NCBI GenBank assembly: GCA_937954195.1
Contig: CALFYR010000599.1
Location: forward strand, 1-9,173
Length of the DNA stretch: 9,173 nucleotides
Origin: an uncultured Dehalococcoidia bacterium
GTDB taxonomy: Bacteria > Chloroflexota > Dehalococcoidia > Tepidiformales > Tepidiformaceae
Direction: 5' to 3'
The translations under genes were made by a program, and so were the position numbers. The notes beneath the pieces were generated by a model that saw nothing but the letters and a program-made list of their open reading frames with translations, was not told the DNA's origin and made no database searches. Shown here one piece after another: positions 7,916 through 9,173 of the stretch. Position 1 is the stretch's first letter; each line of letters starts with the position of its first letter.

Positions 7916-9066
7916 GCGGTGACACCTGCCGGGATGGCTGCTGCTTCGGCGCGTGCCCGCGCATCCGCTGCAAGGATCGTATCAAGATCAGGATCGGCTG
8001 TCGGGGCGTGGTTCTCCATGACCGTTTCGATGATCCGAGGAATATCGAGGAAGCCGATCTCGTTGTTGAGGAACCGGTCGACGGCGACTTCATCGGCCGC
8101 GGCCATGGCGGCGGGGTAGGTGCCGCCCAGTCGCCCGGCTTCCATCGCGAGCTTCAGGCAGGGGAACCGGTCGAAGTCAGGTGTGCCGAAGTGGAGCGCG
8201 CCGTAGTGCGCCAGGTCCAGCAGCGGCATCGGGGGTTCGGGCATGCGGTCCGGATAAGAAAGGGCCAACTGGATCGGGAGGCGCATATCGGGCACTCCCA
8301 GTTGGGCCTTCACACTGCCATCGCTGAATTCGACGAGCGAGTGGACGATGGATTCGCGATGCAATACGACCTCGACCTTCTCCATGGGCACATCGAAAAG
8401 CCACATGGCCTCGATGGTCTCCATGCCCTTGTTCATGAGTGTCGCCGAATCAACGGTGATCTTCTTTCCCATCTTCCATGTCGGGTGGTTAAGTGCCTGT
8501 TTAGCGGTCACCGCGGCGAGCTGGTTGCGGTCGAGGTCGCGGAAAGCGCCGCCGCTTGCCGTGAGGAGGATGCGGCGGATGGCGCGGTGCTCTTCGCCCC
8601 AGAGGCACTGCCATATCGCGGAGTGTTCGCTATCTACGGGGCGGAGGTCGCCACGATGCTCGTTCATGGCCCGCCGGACGATGTGGCCGGCCATGACGAG
8701 GACTTCCTTGTTCGCGATGGCCACCGGCTTCCCGCACCGGATGGCGTTCAACGTGGGCATAAGGCCCGCGGCGCCGGCGGTAGCGACGAGGACGAGATCG
8801 ACCTGGTCGGCGGTGGGCATCTCGTCGGTCGGGAGCCACTTCGCAGACGCGGATTCGACGGCGGATTCAAGCTCCGGCGTGTGGAGTTCGCTGGCCACGA
8901 AAGCGGGCCGAACGGCTGCGACCTGTTCGGCGAGCAGTGCTGCGTTGCGGCCGGCCGAGAGTGCTGTCACCTCGAAGCGCTCGGGGAAGCGGCGGATGAC
9001 ATCCAGCGCCTGCGTACCAATCGAGCCCGTGGAACCAAGCAGCGCGATTCGTGTTCGCTGAGTCAC
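7912..9066 (-). CDS. dxr: 1-deoxy-D-xylulose 5-phosphate reductoisomerase
   Basis: Second enzyme of the MEP isoprenoid pathway; it rearranges and reduces DXP to 2-C-methyl-D-erythritol 4-phosphate with NADPH and a divalent metal. The NADPH motif GSTGSIG is at residues 11-17, then ANKE (118-121), the metal site PVDSEHSAIWQ (143-153, Asp145/Glu147), TASGGAF (169-175), the flexible lid HPTWKMGKKI (194-203) and DSATLMNKGMETIEA (206-220, with Glu216 the third metal ligand). The GTG at 9066 is preferred to an in-frame ATG at 9159. It gives the normal length (384) with the family's short N-terminus, and the longer form would overlap the end of another reading frame. No Shine-Dalgarno precedes the GTG. 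It heads dxr-rseP; the cdsA often found upstream elsewhere is not visible. Confidence 0.96.
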   Translation of the reverse strand: MTQRTRIALLGSTGSIGTQALDVIRRFPERFEVTALSAGRNAALLAEQVAAVRPAFVASELHTPELESAVESASAKWLPTDEMPTADQVDLVLVATAGAAGLMPTLNAIRCGKPVAIANKEVLVMAGHIVRRAMNEHRGDLRPVDSEHSAIWQCLWGEEHRAIRRILLTASGGAFRDLDRNQLAAVTAKQALNHPTWKMGKKITVDSATLMNKGMETIEAMWLFDVPMEKVEVVLHRESIVHSLVEFSDGSVKAQLGVPDMRLPIQLALSYPDRMPEPPMPLLDLAHYGALHFGTPDFDRFPCLKLAMEAGRLGGTYPAAMAAADEVAVDRFLNNEIGFLDIPRIIETVMENHAPTADPDLDTILAADARARAEAAAIPAGVTA

Positions 9067-9072
9067 AAGACG

Positions 9073-9078
9073 ATGGTA
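9073..9078 (-). promoter_or_regulatory. Candidate -10 element for dxr (leaderless)
   Basis: TACCAT (TANNNT form) on the minus strand lies 6 nt before the dxr GTG. A start site at the GTG itself would explain the missing Shine-Dalgarno. The -35 region is C-rich with no consensus. It sits in the 41-nt gap after the preceding gene, where no terminator hairpin is seen. Confidence 0.3.
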
Positions 9079-9107
9079 GCGGCGGGTGGGGATGGGGGAC
9101 AGTGCGG

Positions 9108-9173
9108 TCAGGCGAAGGCCGGTATGACCGTTTCGGCCCAGGCTCGCATGGCGTCCCAATCGAGCGGCGGGCG
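9108..9173 (-). CDS. C-terminal end of an unrecognised protein (partial)
   Basis: The last 21 codons and TGA stop of a minus-strand frame that enters from the right edge. The peptide RPPLDWDAMRAWAETVIPAF plus a final Ala looks like the end of an ordinary soluble protein (amphipathic helix with Trp and Ala). It does not resemble the C-terminus of CdsA or UppS, the usual dxr neighbours. It is followed by a 41-nt gap and then dxr in the same direction. The evidence is only the coherent peptide and the spacing, so this could still be a chance frame. Confidence 0.45.
   Translation of the reverse strand, partial: RPPLDWDAMRAWAETVIPAFA

Overview
The window is a high-GC bacterial chromosome segment of dense housekeeping genes. 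No mobile element, CRISPR array, tRNA or rRNA was seen. The product set (MEP-pathway DXR, RseP-type M50 protease, bacterial enolase, peptide deformylase, NadB/NadC) is bacterial. Lineage cannot be fixed from the sequence alone. The GC-rich codon use, GTG and TTG starts, and two genes without a Shine-Dalgarno would fit Chloroflexota-like or other high-GC bacteria, but this is a low-confidence guess.

Layout. Three transcription blocks are visible. (1) The right-hand block, minus strand from 9173 to 5502, holds the last 21 codons of an unrecognised gene, then dxr (isoprenoid precursor synthesis), rseP (intramembrane protease), a small three-helix membrane protein, and a TIM-barrel sugar isomerase/epimerase-like protein. 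Most junctions here are 4-bp ATGA overlaps or 6-nt gaps, so this looks like one coupled operon. (2) The central block, plus strand from 3108 to 5505, is a nadB-nadC operon for de novo NAD synthesis. nadA, which supplies the intermediate step, is not in the window. (3) The left-hand block, minus strand from 2999 to 1, is def (peptide deformylase), eno (enolase) and two tandem DinB-fold proteins, the second cut by the window edge.

Junctions. nadB and def diverge from a 108-nt intergenic region (3000-3107), the only sizeable regulatory space in the window. It holds a strong -10-like hexamer for def and a 33-nt hyphenated inverted repeat that ends on the base before the nadB ATG. nadC and the isomerase converge and overlap by 4 bp, their stop codons sharing one CTAG, with no terminator hairpin visible.

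No clearly novel multi-gene system was found. The observations most worth following are the inverted repeat at the nadB start, the probable leaderless starts of nadB and dxr, the arginine-rich tail on enolase, the tandem DinB genes coupled behind eno, and the unknown membrane protein coupled between rseP and the isomerase gene.
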